DNA of 64,000 nt from Porphyridium purpureum. Taxonomy: Eukaryota; Rhodophyta; Bangiophyceae; Porphyridiales; Porphyridiaceae. Within the stretch, counting starts at the first letter, position 1; the number at the start of each line of letters is the position of its first letter. Shown here one piece after another: positions 19,475-29,236 of the stretch. The notes under the pieces are model-generated. The model was given only the letters and a program-made list of their open reading frames with translations, did not search any database and was not told where the DNA came from. Location: positions 682,001 through 746,000 of the forward strand of contig VRMN01000002.1 in assembly GCA_008690995.1 (NCBI GenBank), in the 5' to 3' direction. Made by a program: the position numbers and the translations under genes.

Positions 19475-20335
19475 ATGGACTCGAAAGCAGAAGCCAAGCG
19501 GCTCAAAGCCAAAGGGCTGGGTAAGCTGCGATGGTACTGCCAGATGTGCGAGAAGCAGTGCCGCGACGCCAATGGATACAAGAACCACTGCAGTACGGCG
19601 GGTCACGAACGGCAAATGCGGCGGCTCGAAGCGAGCAAGGGTGAGCTGCTCGAGACATTCTCTCAGAAGCTTCTGGACGGGTTTCTCGAGTGCCTTCGGC
19701 TGCGCTACGGCACGTGCCAGGTCAATGCAAATACGGCGTACCAAGAATACATTCGTGATCGGCACCACGTCCACATGAATGCGACGCAGTGGGAGTCGCT
19801 GCGCGAGTTTGTTGCGTTTTTGGGCAGGCATGGTCATTGCCGCGTCGAGCAGAACGCAGAGGGAATATTCATGATCTCCTACATCGATTGTCGAACGGCC
19901 GAGCTTGAAGCACAAGCTCACGAGCTGGAGCGTGCTCAACAGCGTGAGGAGTTAGAACAACAAAGACGACTCGAACAGAATATGATGAAGTCGGTTGAGA
20001 GACGTATCGCGGCGCGTGTGTCGCGAGGTGAGCAGCCTGAGACCGACGCTGAGAAAGTACAGGCTGCCGTTCTGCCTTCAGAACATGAGCGAAAGACGGT
20101 AGGCATGGTTCTGAAAAGGCCGCCGACGCGCACGACAGTGGCTGTGCCAGTTGCGCACGGCAAACCTGTTAACGTATTCAAAGTAGCCAGCACTGCAGCT
20201 GCCTCTGCCTCTCCTCTCGCAGAAAATCAAGGTTCAGGCTCTCACTCTACTTGCAACAAAAGCCCTCAGTCACTGGATCTCGTTCAGGAAGAAGACGGCG
20301 GCATGCGCAGGGAGAGGAAGCAACGTTGGAGCTGA
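19475..20335 (+). CDS. KIN: KIN17-family DNA/RNA-binding zinc-finger protein
   Basis: A 286-residue KIN17 homologue; the family acts in DNA replication and repair and in the spliceosome. The start is ATG 19475 (MDSKAEAKRLKAKGLGKLRW); the frame is open 27 bp upstream only with a GTG. The single C2H2 finger has WYCQMCEKQCRDANGYKNHC at residues about 21-40, nearly the invariant family sequence. It is followed by the winged-helix domain with HVHMNATQWESLREFVAFLG and the ending FMISYIDC. After residue 160 comes a Glu/Gln/Arg coiled coil and a Ser-rich tail. The C-terminal tandem SH3-like/KOW domains of the roughly 390-residue animal proteins are absent; shorter versions also exist in other lineages. 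It is tail-to-tail with the DUF3598-like gene, 87 bp apart. Confidence 0.9.
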   Translation: MDSKAEAKRLKAKGLGKLRWYCQMCEKQCRDANGYKNHCSTAGHERQMRRLEASKGELLETFSQKLLDGFLECLRLRYGTCQVNANTAYQEYIRDRHHVHMNATQWESLREFVAFLGRHGHCRVEQNAEGIFMISYIDCRTAELEAQAHELERAQQREELEQQRRLEQNMMKSVERRIAARVSRGEQPETDAEKVQAAVLPSEHERKTVGMVLKRPPTRTTVAVPVAHGKPVNVFKVASTAAASASPLAENQGSGSHSTCNKSPQSLDLVQEEDGGMRRERKQRWS

Positions 20336-20422
20336 CGTGAAATCCAAAACGCCGAGAACCCGTGGCAACGTAACGACAATGTCAGGAGAAAAAGTCTGAA
20401 AGCATGATTCGAGTTTATGTAT

Positions 20423-21484
20423 CTACAAACGGCTCTCAACTGAAAGCACGTCACTTGCGGGGACATTGTCCTTGGTGTACAAGCGTACGACGCGCTTGCG
20501 GTTATCTTCGCTGAGGTGTAGCGCAAATTCTGAGTTCCAAGGAACATTCAAATCGAGCGAGGCCGGCGAGACAACATATGCGCCATGTGATAGCAAATAC
20601 ATGACATGAGTGTGCGGCGCGGACCCTAGAATGATGCGATTATTTCCATCGTACTCCCCGTACGTTGTGGTGATTGTGGGCTCCTCTTGCTTGGCTGCTC
20701 CTTGACTCACATTGTTCAATCTTAGAATCTCGTCTACCGTTGCTGGAACTTTGGGCCTCTTCTGCTGTGCGTCACTGGCACTCTTTTCCGAAATCAGAGC
20801 GTCAGACAGCCTTGCCTGCATTTTCTGAGAGCGGCGCACAGCAGCCTCGCCGTCCCACCCAAACGTTGAGATCAGATCGAAATTCATGAATCCTGAGCCC
20901 GCGACCTTGCTTCGCTTCATTCTGGCTTGTCCCTGCCAGGTCCCTAGCAAGCTCACAATACTCAGCGGGTCACGGTTTTCCCAGCACGCGTCGCGCACCT
21001 CTTCGCAAAGAACGATGCGTTCCAGGCACTTGGCTGCGTCGTAGCACACGAAACATCTGAACCGCTCCGTCGCTGAAAGACTGACGCAGTGCTCAATTGC
21101 CATGGTGGTCAGAAAGCCTGCCGACGCGCCTCTCGGTCCATACGGGTACCCTTCAAACATCCAGTGCTCCGAACTGAACGATCCGCCATCCGAGAACACG
21201 AACACGTCCTCGCAATTGTAGCGCAACGTGAACGCATGCCTACTCTGCTCACCAGCGCCCGTGGTGATCTCGCCGCTCACTCGCGTCAGCGCATCATCGC
21301 CGCTATCGTTCTGCTCCACTCGCGCGTTGCTGACGACGTACTCGAACCGCGCCGAGTCGGCGGTGATACAGCTTCCCGTGGCCGCGCTCCACTGCGTTGC
21401 GCGGCCGTGCCAAACACCTGCCCACTGCTCCTTCAATCGCGACAAGCTCTCGCCTTCGCCGCCTCCTAATGCGTCGTATACCAT
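20423..21484 (-). CDS. DUF3598-like (lipocalin-type fold) plastid/cyanobacterial protein
   Basis: A 353-residue protein from the first in-frame ATG (MVYDALGGGEGESL); 29 further upstream codons are open behind a GTG. The opening LKEQWAGVWHG and the later LLGTWQGQARM look like two copies of the Trp-Gly start strand seen in lipocalin-like DUF3598 proteins of cyanobacteria and plastids. The C-terminal LLSHGAYVVSPASLDLN matches that family's conserved late strand. Function is not established for the family; neighbours in that fold class bind pigments or lipids. No transmembrane segment. The assignment rests on remembered motif shape, so it is moderate. Confidence 0.5.
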   Translation of the reverse strand: MVYDALGGGEGESLSRLKEQWAGVWHGRATQWSAATGSCITADSARFEYVVSNARVEQNDSGDDALTRVSGEITTGAGEQSRHAFTLRYNCEDVFVFSDGGSFSSEHWMFEGYPYGPRGASAGFLTTMAIEHCVSLSATERFRCFVCYDAAKCLERIVLCEEVRDACWENRDPLSIVSLLGTWQGQARMKRSKVAGSGFMNFDLISTFGWDGEAAVRRSQKMQARLSDALISEKSASDAQQKRPKVPATVDEILRLNNVSQGAAKQEEPTITTTYGEYDGNNRIILGSAPHTHVMYLLSHGAYVVSPASLDLNVPWNSEFALHLSEDNRKRVVRLYTKDNVPASDVLSVESRL

Positions 21485-21663
21485 CCTTCCGGTTGTCCTT
21501 GCGCGTCCATTCGCACCCGCCCGACGCACTCCAGCTTCGGCTCCACGCCCCCGCGACACGGCGCGCCGCACCGCGCGCGCGCGTCACCACCAGCAACAGC
21601 GGTACAGTTGCATACTGTACATACTGTACACGATGAGGTGTATGGCGGGGTACAGTTGTCGGT
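21485..21663. promoter_or_regulatory. short spacer with four ACTGTAC/GTACAGT heptamers
   Basis: Four copies lie in 55 bp: GTACAGT at 21602 and 21650, ACTGTAC at 21614 and 21623. The spacer separates the SDP1-like stop from the DUF3598-like start, so it is likely the latter's promoter. This is the densest cluster of this heptamer in the window. Confidence 0.55.
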
Positions 21664-24219
21664 TCAGCAAATGCGCGGAGACATGTCTGGGCTGTCGTCC
21701 GTGCTGAGATCGGGTGCGGGCGGGACGTTGGCCCACAGCCAGGACGGCACCCGCGCCACGCCGCCTCCGGCGCCGCCTCGACTTGCCGCGCTGAGCGACG
21801 TGTCACGCAGGCTGCCGCCAGAGTTTTCTCGAGAAAGAGCAAAGGTGTCCTTGAGTGGCGTCGACGACGAGAGCGACGGCAAGTTTAGACCGCCGCCCTT
21901 GCTGTGCGACTTGGATGAGAGCCCGCTGCCCCGAGAGAGATAGTCCACACAGCCTTGCAGCGTCAGCTCAATCAGACAGTGGTGCCGGATTTCGTCGATT
22001 TTCGGATACGCCATGCTGGCGCCGCGGTCGAGCAGGTCAGAAACCATGTCGACAGTTGGATTCTGGAACAGACGGAGCCAGTCGCCCGCACGCACATCTG
22101 CAACCAAGTTCACGTCACCCGTGTACGGCTGCATGAAAACGTGGTACAGCCGTTTAAATGACTCTGGCACCAAGTCATAGTGAAACAGCTGCCACAGCCG
22201 AAACTGGAGTTCCTGCAGCGAAAACTTAACCACACCAAACTTCAGCAGCCAGCTCTTTTGCAGCATGGCCACATGTGGATTCACCTGGCTCACTACAAAA
22301 TGGTTAACGCTGAAAAGCTCGCTGATCCGGCTGAGCGGAATGTCGGCGTCCACGCTGCCATCCTGCCAGCGCAGGCCATCCGGATGGTAGGAGACAATGT
22401 TGCCATCGGCGTTCTTGGCGACTAGATGCACTGGTGCAAAGATCACCGGTAGTGCACAGCTTGCAGCGGCCGCGCTCCAGATGAGAACGTTCGGTGTGGT
22501 TAGATAGTTAAGCAGTAGTGGAGGGTCGCCCTTTCTTAGCGGCGAGACCGAAATATTGAGAATGCGGCGCGTGCGCATGTACGCCTCTTCGAATGTCAAG
22601 TCGCCTAGATTCTCTCGCAACGATGACGTCAGAGTACGCACATCAAACATCGTACCCTTCTTGACAAACCGTGCCAGCCGCTTCCATGGCGACGTCGAGT
22701 CGAAAAATTCGAGTTGCAAGGGCCGACCCGTCGTTGGAAGCGGGAAACCTTTTGGATTTTTCAAAAACGCTGCAATTTCCCGACGCGTGAGTGTGCAGAG
22801 CAACGAGGCCACCAAGGCGCCCGCCGAAGTGCCGCACACGACGCGCGGGAGCAAGTTGCATTCGATAAGCGCCTTCCCAACGCCGAGATGCAAAAGGCCA
22901 AGCGTCGATCCACCCGATAGCATGAGCGCCGTGCGTCCGTATGCATGTCGAGTCTCGTTGAAGAAATTAAGCTTATGCTGTACAAAGTTTTGGTTCTGAT
23001 TCGCGAAGCGTTTTGGCGGCGAGAACTTGGCGATTCGAATCAGTAAGAAAACCATAACGTTCAAGTAGTCTTCCACATCGCGCTTAGAGCCGACGTACGA
23101 GTGCGCGTGGAGCTCTGGGTTGCAAATCCCGCCGAGGTTACGCACCAGGCCAGAGCGAACAGAAAACATGAGCCCTTCCACGTCGCCGCGCTTGTAAAGC
23201 CGCGCCACGTCAATTAAGCGCGCCAAGAGTACGTTCGCGTCGTACAACTTGTTGTCTGTTACCGGTTCGACTTTCCATGCTTGGTTGTTCAAAAGCACAT
23301 CCAGCTGCATTCCGGCATGGTAGTACTCGGCATACGACCGCGCCGTTTTGAGCTGCCGCTTGTATTTGTCGATCAAGACCATGTTCTGCCTGTCGCGACT
23401 TTTGCGTAGCCGCTTTACGTTAGCCTTCATGCGACCAACCTGCTTGGTCGCGAATGCTATCCACCACAAACTGAGATCGAACCACCACAAAAAGCACAAC
23501 CGCAGCACCGCGCGTACGTTCAAGAGCAGCGCTGCGCGTCTATCATCCGACACGGACAAAGCTCCGCCGCCCTGGGAGCCCTGTGCGTGGATCCTATTCT
23601 TCTTATCTTCCGATTCGCTCCATTTCTCAAGCCACCTATGCACGGATACCGAAGCACCCGAGCCAAAGACGTCCTGCTCGCTTGACCCGGTTTCATTAGC
23701 ATCAAACAAGCGCTCCTCCTCTACTCTGTTTAGCTCGTACCAGCCGGAGCGCGTGGGCGCCCGACGGAGCTCATTCTGACCATCGCGGTCACCAGCGCCA
23801 CCGTCGGCGCTCTTCCCGCGAGCCGCGCCGCGTCGTGCTTTGCGCGCAAGAAATTGCGTTACTCGGTACGTGCGCGGGTCGAACCAGTCCATATACCATC
23901 GCGCAAACTGCTGCAACCTCGAGTCGCTCTCACTCGGCGCGCTCGCTTGCTCGAGGTTCGCGGCGGACGTCACGACCTCACTGCCTCGTGCATTTACCTG
24001 TGCGTTCTCACGCACACGTGAGTCGCCCATTTCTGAGCGCGGACTTAACGCTGCCTCGGACTTGCTTGTCTGCAGGGCGCACTCCAACGCGTGGGCATCA
24101 CGCCGTAAGTTCTCTGTCAGGCTCGAACTCGACATTGACCTGACTGACGACCTTGCGCCGAACACCCGTACGTCTGCATCTGGTATTCCATCCTTCAATG
24201 CTCGTTGAGCGGATGCCAT
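21664..24219 (-). CDS. patatin-domain triacylglycerol lipase, SDP1/Tgl3-5 type
   Basis: An 851-residue lipid-droplet type TAG lipase that would start storage-lipid breakdown. The central patatin domain (about residues 420-640) has LSGGSTLGLLHLGVGKAL for the oxyanion loop, the nucleophile elbow GTSAG at about residue 463, and the catalytic DG in WQDGSVDADIPLSRI. The following ELFSVNHFVVSQVNPHVA is almost identical to the plant SDP1 segment. The N-terminal domain includes the hydrophobic AVLRLCFLWWFDLSLWWIAF typical of SDP1 and Tgl proteins. The C-terminal roughly 100 residues are Ser/Gly-rich. The family is usually 800-900 residues, so this looks complete. The start at 24219 is the first ATG. 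Confidence 0.9.
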   Translation of the reverse strand: MASAQRALKDGIPDADVRVFGARSSVRSMSSSSLTENLRRDAHALECALQTSKSEAALSPRSEMGDSRVRENAQVNARGSEVVTSAANLEQASAPSESDSRLQQFARWYMDWFDPRTYRVTQFLARKARRGAARGKSADGGAGDRDGQNELRRAPTRSGWYELNRVEEERLFDANETGSSEQDVFGSGASVSVHRWLEKWSESEDKKNRIHAQGSQGGGALSVSDDRRAALLLNVRAVLRLCFLWWFDLSLWWIAFATKQVGRMKANVKRLRKSRDRQNMVLIDKYKRQLKTARSYAEYYHAGMQLDVLLNNQAWKVEPVTDNKLYDANVLLARLIDVARLYKRGDVEGLMFSVRSGLVRNLGGICNPELHAHSYVGSKRDVEDYLNVMVFLLIRIAKFSPPKRFANQNQNFVQHKLNFFNETRHAYGRTALMLSGGSTLGLLHLGVGKALIECNLLPRVVCGTSAGALVASLLCTLTRREIAAFLKNPKGFPLPTTGRPLQLEFFDSTSPWKRLARFVKKGTMFDVRTLTSSLRENLGDLTFEEAYMRTRRILNISVSPLRKGDPPLLLNYLTTPNVLIWSAAAASCALPVIFAPVHLVAKNADGNIVSYHPDGLRWQDGSVDADIPLSRISELFSVNHFVVSQVNPHVAMLQKSWLLKFGVVKFSLQELQFRLWQLFHYDLVPESFKRLYHVFMQPYTGDVNLVADVRAGDWLRLFQNPTVDMVSDLLDRGASMAYPKIDEIRHHCLIELTLQGCVDYLSRGSGLSSKSHSKGGGLNLPSLSSSTPLKDTFALSRENSGGSLRDTSLSAASRGGAGGGVARVPSWLWANVPPAPDLSTDDSPDMSPRIC

Positions 24220-24845
24220 CTTGTCAGCTCAGCGTATGTGTGTGTGTGTGTGTGTGTGTGTGTCGCCTTCCGTCGTCTCCTTCCGACCGCGCAGTGCAAG
24301 CGACCAAGAGCCGCTCCTTCACTCGCCGCGCGTTGAAACGTCGCGTGTAAGCGTTGTGATATTTTGAGCGCATTTTAACAGACGCACGACGCAACTGGCG
24401 CGGCAGCGATACTCGCAAGGTGGTTCCTGGATCCGCAGGCGGGGACGCGATGTCTGGCTCGGACGCTGGCTGTGCACGCGCAGTCACATGGGCACGGCAA
24501 CAAGCAGCGCGCGCCACGCGCTATGGTAGTGGTTCTGTGTTTGAAGGTGAAGAAAAATCTCGTCCAAGGAAGGTACATGTAATGTTTGTCCCCCGACGCG
24601 TAAGCACGCACGGAACGTTAGCCATGATCGGACAGACGCCACATGCTGCCGCAACGCCCAAGAGATATCCTTCGACAAATGCTCTTAAACGGGTGCTTAG
24701 GAAACGCGCTACCACATAAAATGGGCGCAAGCGGATCATTCAATCAGCGGACCGATCCATCCGAGTCGATGCGTTTCTCCTTCCTATCAGACCAAGAACC
24801 TTGCAAGGAGAACAAGGCAGATTCCTGTCTGTGTGCGGCGTCGAG
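24220..24845. other. divergent spacer with (TG)n microsatellite
   Basis: A run of about 13 TG units lies at 24236-24262, next to the lipase start. The rest has small frames on both strands (for example plus 24450-24719 and minus 24521-24739) with no recognisable family and no clear codon signal. I call no gene. Confidence 0.6.
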
Positions 24846-26105
24846 ATGGAATCGAATGTATCGTTGAAGAAGCATGAAAGATGCTGGCGATGGCAACATT
24901 CAGCGCGCATGCGCTCCGCAGACTCGCGACGCTTGGTACGTGCAGCATTCGGAGTTGGCCATGGTCATTGCGAAAAGGCGGGAGATAAGACTCGACCTGT
25001 GGCGCGGAGTGTCTTGCATGTGTGTGGGAAAGCGCCGCGGTGGACGATGGGGTTGAAAGATCAACGTAGGGCGCCCAGAGTGCAGAGTCTGGCGGTGCTT
25101 GCGCTCGTGCCCTTGTGTTGGGGTACTTATAATGTTGCAGTGCGGACAGTGTACGACGCGCTTCCGCTCGCTCCTCTCCAGCTCAACGCGCTCTGCTATA
25201 TCGTTTCCTCAGCATCGCTTCTAGCGGTTTCACGCCTCGAAGAGCGTTTTCGGCCTAGCCTTGAACCGAATGATGTACTTGTGCCGTCGGAGCCGCAATC
25301 GCCTTGGTCACTGCAACGCATATCCAAGAATCCAAGTATCGTTCTTGTGGCATTTGAACTCGCCATGTATTTATTTGCCGGGTCAACCCTTCAACTTTTT
25401 GCTCTGCGGACTGCAAATCCAAGCAAGGCAGCCTTTTTGATCCAAACAACATCAGCCATGGTTCCGGCCGCAGAATCCGTTCTTCGGATAGCCTCAGGCC
25501 AGCGGCGCTGGAATTCGATGCCAAACGTTAGGGTCTTTGCCGCTGTTCTTCTTGCAGCGAGTGGCGTCGCCCTAGTATCGCTTGACGAAGCCGCCAGCGC
25601 GATCCACCTTGAACAGGTTGATGCGTTGATACTCCTTGCCGCAGCGTGCTACTCTATGCACGTGCTGCGTCTCTCACACCTTTCGCAACGCCTGGCTGCG
25701 ACGCTTCCTGAATTTTCCTCTGTCATGCTCGCGCGCCTCAAGGCGCAATGGCAGCTGTTGTTTGCGCTACTCGGCGTAATGGTGTCCGCGGAGCTAAACC
25801 ACGATATCCCTCTGCAAAGTATGAGTGAGATGGGACAGCAGACATGGGCTTCATTTGGCCTTGCTGTGCTTTGGATTGGGGGCATCTGCTCTGCGCTACC
25901 CACCTGGGCGCAGACGCAAGGACAAAGAGACGTGGATGCGTCGTCAGCGGCGTTAATGTACGCGTCGCAGCCCATTTGGAGTTCCGTATTTGCGTACCTG
26001 TGCCTCGATGAACCCGTTCCGACGGAGGTAGGACCTGCAGCTGCCGCGTTTCTTCTCAGTGCACTGGTTGTTGCGCGCGGAGAAGAAGAACAGAACGGCG
26101 ACTGA
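24846..26105 (+). CDS. EamA/DMT-superfamily transporter
   Basis: A 419-residue integral membrane protein with about ten hydrophobic helices in two EamA repeats. The first repeat begins SLAVLALVPLCWGTYNVAVR, the usual WG(x)N motif of helix 1. FALRTANPSKAAFLIQTTSAMVPAAE is the conserved helix 4-5 region, which in plant and cyanobacterial EamA proteins reads (T/S)xAxFLxQxxxxxxP. The second repeat ends SSAALMYASQPIWSSVFAYLCLDEPV. The basic, Arg/Cys-rich 80-residue N terminus could be a plastid leader. ATG 24846 is used, and ATG 24909 is a possible alternative. The substrate (metabolite or drug) cannot be told. The stop is 27 bp from that of the convergent CLASP gene. Confidence 0.85.
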   Translation: MESNVSLKKHERCWRWQHSARMRSADSRRLVRAAFGVGHGHCEKAGDKTRPVARSVLHVCGKAPRWTMGLKDQRRAPRVQSLAVLALVPLCWGTYNVAVRTVYDALPLAPLQLNALCYIVSSASLLAVSRLEERFRPSLEPNDVLVPSEPQSPWSLQRISKNPSIVLVAFELAMYLFAGSTLQLFALRTANPSKAAFLIQTTSAMVPAAESVLRIASGQRRWNSMPNVRVFAAVLLAASGVALVSLDEAASAIHLEQVDALILLAAACYSMHVLRLSHLSQRLAATLPEFSSVMLARLKAQWQLLFALLGVMVSAELNHDIPLQSMSEMGQQTWASFGLAVLWIGGICSALPTWAQTQGQRDVDASSAALMYASQPIWSSVFAYLCLDEPVPTEVGPAAAAFLLSALVVARGEEEQNGD

Positions 26106-26132
26106 CGAGAAGAATATCGTGATTCGCCTTCT

Positions 26133-27806
26133 TTAATTTGAGTCTCGCTCCGGGCCGACTTCGCTACGAGTAGCTGCAGTTCGCCTTTCCGCGACGCGAC
26201 TGCTCCCACCCGCATCCGAGCCGGCTCGTGCTGGAGAATTGCGTGCAAATGCTGTCGGTTTCTTAAGTCTCGAACCGACACCGGCTGTTTGTACTGGCGC
26301 TGCACCTGAAGAGATGCTTTGTACCGGGCGCTGCTTGGGCAGAGGCCCCTTCACAGCCGACGCTGGCGTGGAGCTCAAGGACGACGCCGTGCGTTCTGGA
26401 ATGAGTATATCGGGTCGCGCAAGGCGCCGCTGGGTGCTTGGGTCAAGCCTGGTGTAAATACGCGCTGCGCGAGATGGGTTCAGCTCGAGCAGTTTCTCGT
26501 AGCCTTCACAGCCATACTTTCGAGCCAACGCAGACTGGTCGCGCACGGACAAGAGTATTGCGCGCTCAATAGCCCTCGTCTGCTCGTTTTCTTCGTCCGT
26601 TTTGAGCATGTCGCATGCGTCCTGCCTGTGCGTCACTAGCAATATGTAAGCCGCACAGTGCTCGCGCAGGACCTTGTGAGTCGCCTTCTCCAGCGTCTCG
26701 GAAACGAGTGACACCGTCGCGTCGAGTGCAATGGAAGCGACAATGCGTTGCGCGAGCTCGTCACCTGAAACTTCCATAATCTTTGTCGTTTTGATCACCT
26801 GTCCGAATGCTGCACGGAGAAATTGAGCGGCGTATCGCCGCATGAGCGCAGGCACTGTTTCCGCCAGACATCCGGTGGTTTCGCAAGCCTCTTTCACGAC
26901 CGCGGATCTGAGGTCCGAGATTTGCGTCACAAGCGGTTTGACAAGCTCATGAAGAAACACCGGGAACGATTTGCAAGCCGCAGCGTTTTTCTCAAGCACC
27001 AACACGCGGATTCGTTGTATGGCGGCCACCCGGCCATCCCACGCCGCAGACGACGTCCCGGCGAGTGTGCTGGCAAGCTCGTTCGTCTCACGTTGTAGGG
27101 CGTCATCCGTAATACACATGTCTGAGATATCTACACCTTTCGCATACCTTGTCATCGCTGCTGCAGCTTTGGACGAGTGCGCCCCCACGCCCTTCGCCGA
27201 AGCAGAAGGGTTTACAGGAGGCCGAGTCCCAGAGCGTGCCCCACCACCCGAAGCGACGTGTCTTCGTATCGATGCAGGCCGAGGCCCGTCTATTGGTTCG
27301 AATTTTGATTCGCTCGTTGTCCGCGGCCGTGTTTCCGAGGACAGCTCGGGAACTGCCGCTGTTGTGTTGGCGTCAGATACAGCGTCGAACTGACTCTCGA
27401 GTTGCGTCGGGACTTCGGCTGGTTCGTCTGCTAAAATGAAAGCCGCCGGCAGACGGGGTGGTGTTGTTGAATCGACTGACTCCGCGTCGTTCTGCGCTTT
27501 TGTTTCTGCTCGCATGGGACTGACTTTGGGTACTGGCAGTCGTGAGATATAGCCCTTGCGCAAACCCTGGGCCGTCGCGGTCGGCGTGGTATCTGCCTTT
27601 GCTGGCGCCGCACAAGTCTGTCTGTTTGGAGCATGATGCTCACGCTGTCCGAGCCCGTCGTTTTCTTTATCTGCTGGGTCAGGTGCTCGAAAGATCTCGA
27701 CTTGAGGATTCGCAAGCACAAGCTTTTCTGCGACTTGACGCGCCAGAGCGGCGAGCTCGACAGGCTCGATATTGCCGTCAATGCCTGACGCACGAAAGAC
27801 ATCCAT
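26133..27806 (-). CDS. CLASP-type TOG-domain microtubule-associated protein
   Basis: A 557-residue protein. Residues about 225-460 form helical HEAT repeats of the CLASP N-terminal (TOG) type: WDGRVAAIQRIRVLVLEKN, QISDLRSAVVKEACETTGCLAE, LVSETLEKATHKVLREHCAAY, and a final RKYGCEGYEKLLELNPSRAARIYTRLD-like helix pair, in canonical CLASP order. The flanks are Ser/Pro/Arg-rich and basic, as in CLASP microtubule-binding linkers. The protein has one TOG array rather than the two to four of animal CLASPs, and it probably binds tubulin at plus ends or the spindle. The start is ATG 27806 (MDVFRASGIDGN); eight more codons are open upstream behind a GTG. Confidence 0.85.
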   Translation of the reverse strand: MDVFRASGIDGNIEPVELAALARQVAEKLVLANPQVEIFRAPDPADKENDGLGQREHHAPNRQTCAAPAKADTTPTATAQGLRKGYISRLPVPKVSPMRAETKAQNDAESVDSTTPPRLPAAFILADEPAEVPTQLESQFDAVSDANTTAAVPELSSETRPRTTSESKFEPIDGPRPASIRRHVASGGGARSGTRPPVNPSASAKGVGAHSSKAAAAMTRYAKGVDISDMCITDDALQRETNELASTLAGTSSAAWDGRVAAIQRIRVLVLEKNAAACKSFPVFLHELVKPLVTQISDLRSAVVKEACETTGCLAETVPALMRRYAAQFLRAAFGQVIKTTKIMEVSGDELAQRIVASIALDATVSLVSETLEKATHKVLREHCAAYILLVTHRQDACDMLKTDEENEQTRAIERAILLSVRDQSALARKYGCEGYEKLLELNPSRAARIYTRLDPSTQRRLARPDILIPERTASSLSSTPASAVKGPLPKQRPVQSISSGAAPVQTAGVGSRLKKPTAFARNSPARAGSDAGGSSRVAERRTAATRSEVGPERDSN

Positions 27807-28017
27807 CTTTTCTGGGTGTGCGCGGGCCACTCAGAGTGCCTGCGGCCTTTTTGTCCGGGTTCGGGCTAGGTTCCTTTTCGTCAACTCGCGGTCTATGTCT
27901 CTTCCTCGTCCATCGGACCACAGGATTACCCAAGTCAACCATCCGGTGACTCTTCGCAACGTGCAGTCGAAACAAGCGCATTTTCGTAGGAAACCATGTT
28001 CAAATTTTTGAAACTCG

Positions 28018-29019
28018 ATGCAGCTCGCAGGTAAAGATGGTGTGCGAGCGAGTGTGGGTGCGCCGGACGGTGTGAAGGTCGTGGCAGTGTCTTATGGACC
28101 AGGTTTGGACGGGGGCGCCAGAGAAGGGCCAGCGACCTGGTTGCTGCGACTATTTTTCCACAAAATGGAGAACGACACTGCCGCGTCATTCTCGTACAGC
28201 GCTGACCGTATTTTGCAAGGCAGGACCTTGAGTGAGGCAATGGCTCTTCTGAATCAGCGGGAGGCGTCAGTGGTCTCAGCAGAAACCCCTCAGGGCACTA
28301 CGCGCCAGATCAGGCTGCCTGCAGACGAGAATAAACAGCCGCAAGCACATCCCAACGAGATGCTCGACGCGCAAATGAAACCGGGAAAGGCGACAAGAAC
28401 GTATTCAAAATCAGAAAGGCGTCTGCTGTCCGTGTCGAAAGAGCCAAGGCCACCGACGCATGAACAGACGTCGAAACATTATGGAATGTCACGGAACTCA
28501 AAGTCGGCCAAGGGACAGACTGCCAGCTCCAGCAACTATCCGGCAGCTGTGCGCTCTAGGCCGCACGTGTCGACGCATGACCCGGAGCTCAACGTGGAAG
28601 CGCAAACGCGAGGTTCAAAACGCATTTCGGAAGCCATGCTAAACCACACGCAGGAGCCGCCTGTGGCGTACATGGACGATGATTACATGACCTACGTGGA
28701 GAATGAAATCAAGCGGGGACGGATGAGGCGAAGCCTTCAATTGGATCGATCCTCGATCTCGCCATATCCTGTAAGTCGCCACAACACCAGACATGCGCGT
28801 GCTGCCGACAAAGCATTCGGTCACACGCATTCCGCAGCCAAGTCGCGCTCGAAGTTTAGCGGGTTCGGCCTCCTTGGGCTGGGGACAAAGACAAAGAAGA
28901 CTGAACACACCCATGACTGCCAGACAATTTCGTCATCTGAGCCCAAGTCAAGCCGTGACCGACTTGCACATGTGCCCAAGTCCCGGGAATACACGAATCG
29001 TCGCAGCCTTCAGATGTAA
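28018..29019 (+). CDS. basic, probably disordered protein of unknown function
   Basis: I do not recognise this 333-residue protein. ATG 28018 is the first start; ATG 28165 (MENDTAASFSYSADRIL), preceded by AAA, may be the real one because the first 49 residues are Gly/Val-rich and look like leader translation. The protein is rich in Arg, Ser, Lys and His, with one acidic-aromatic patch YMDDDYMTYVENEIKRGR and a late KFSGFGLLGLGTKTKK. No membrane helix. It shares a 211-bp divergent spacer with the CLASP gene. Confidence 0.55.
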   Translation: MQLAGKDGVRASVGAPDGVKVVAVSYGPGLDGGAREGPATWLLRLFFHKMENDTAASFSYSADRILQGRTLSEAMALLNQREASVVSAETPQGTTRQIRLPADENKQPQAHPNEMLDAQMKPGKATRTYSKSERRLLSVSKEPRPPTHEQTSKHYGMSRNSKSAKGQTASSSNYPAAVRSRPHVSTHDPELNVEAQTRGSKRISEAMLNHTQEPPVAYMDDDYMTYVENEIKRGRMRRSLQLDRSSISPYPVSRHNTRHARAADKAFGHTHSAAKSRSKFSGFGLLGLGTKTKKTEHTHDCQTISSSEPKSSRDRLAHVPKSREYTNRRSLQM

Positions 29020-29236
29020 AGACGCCATATTGTACAGCAGTGAGTAGCAGCATTTTTCGGCGCCCACTCCGCGACCTTGCCTTGAGTCTGCACCAAGCTC
29101 CAAACATAACACCACGCGACCCGCAACGCAATCAGAGCCGAACGAGCAATCACTCGATCAAAGGAGATGAAATAAGTTGTATTTTTACAAGCTAGCGGCG
29201 GCCCCCGTGATGCTGCGAGGCCCTTTCCAGAGCCTT

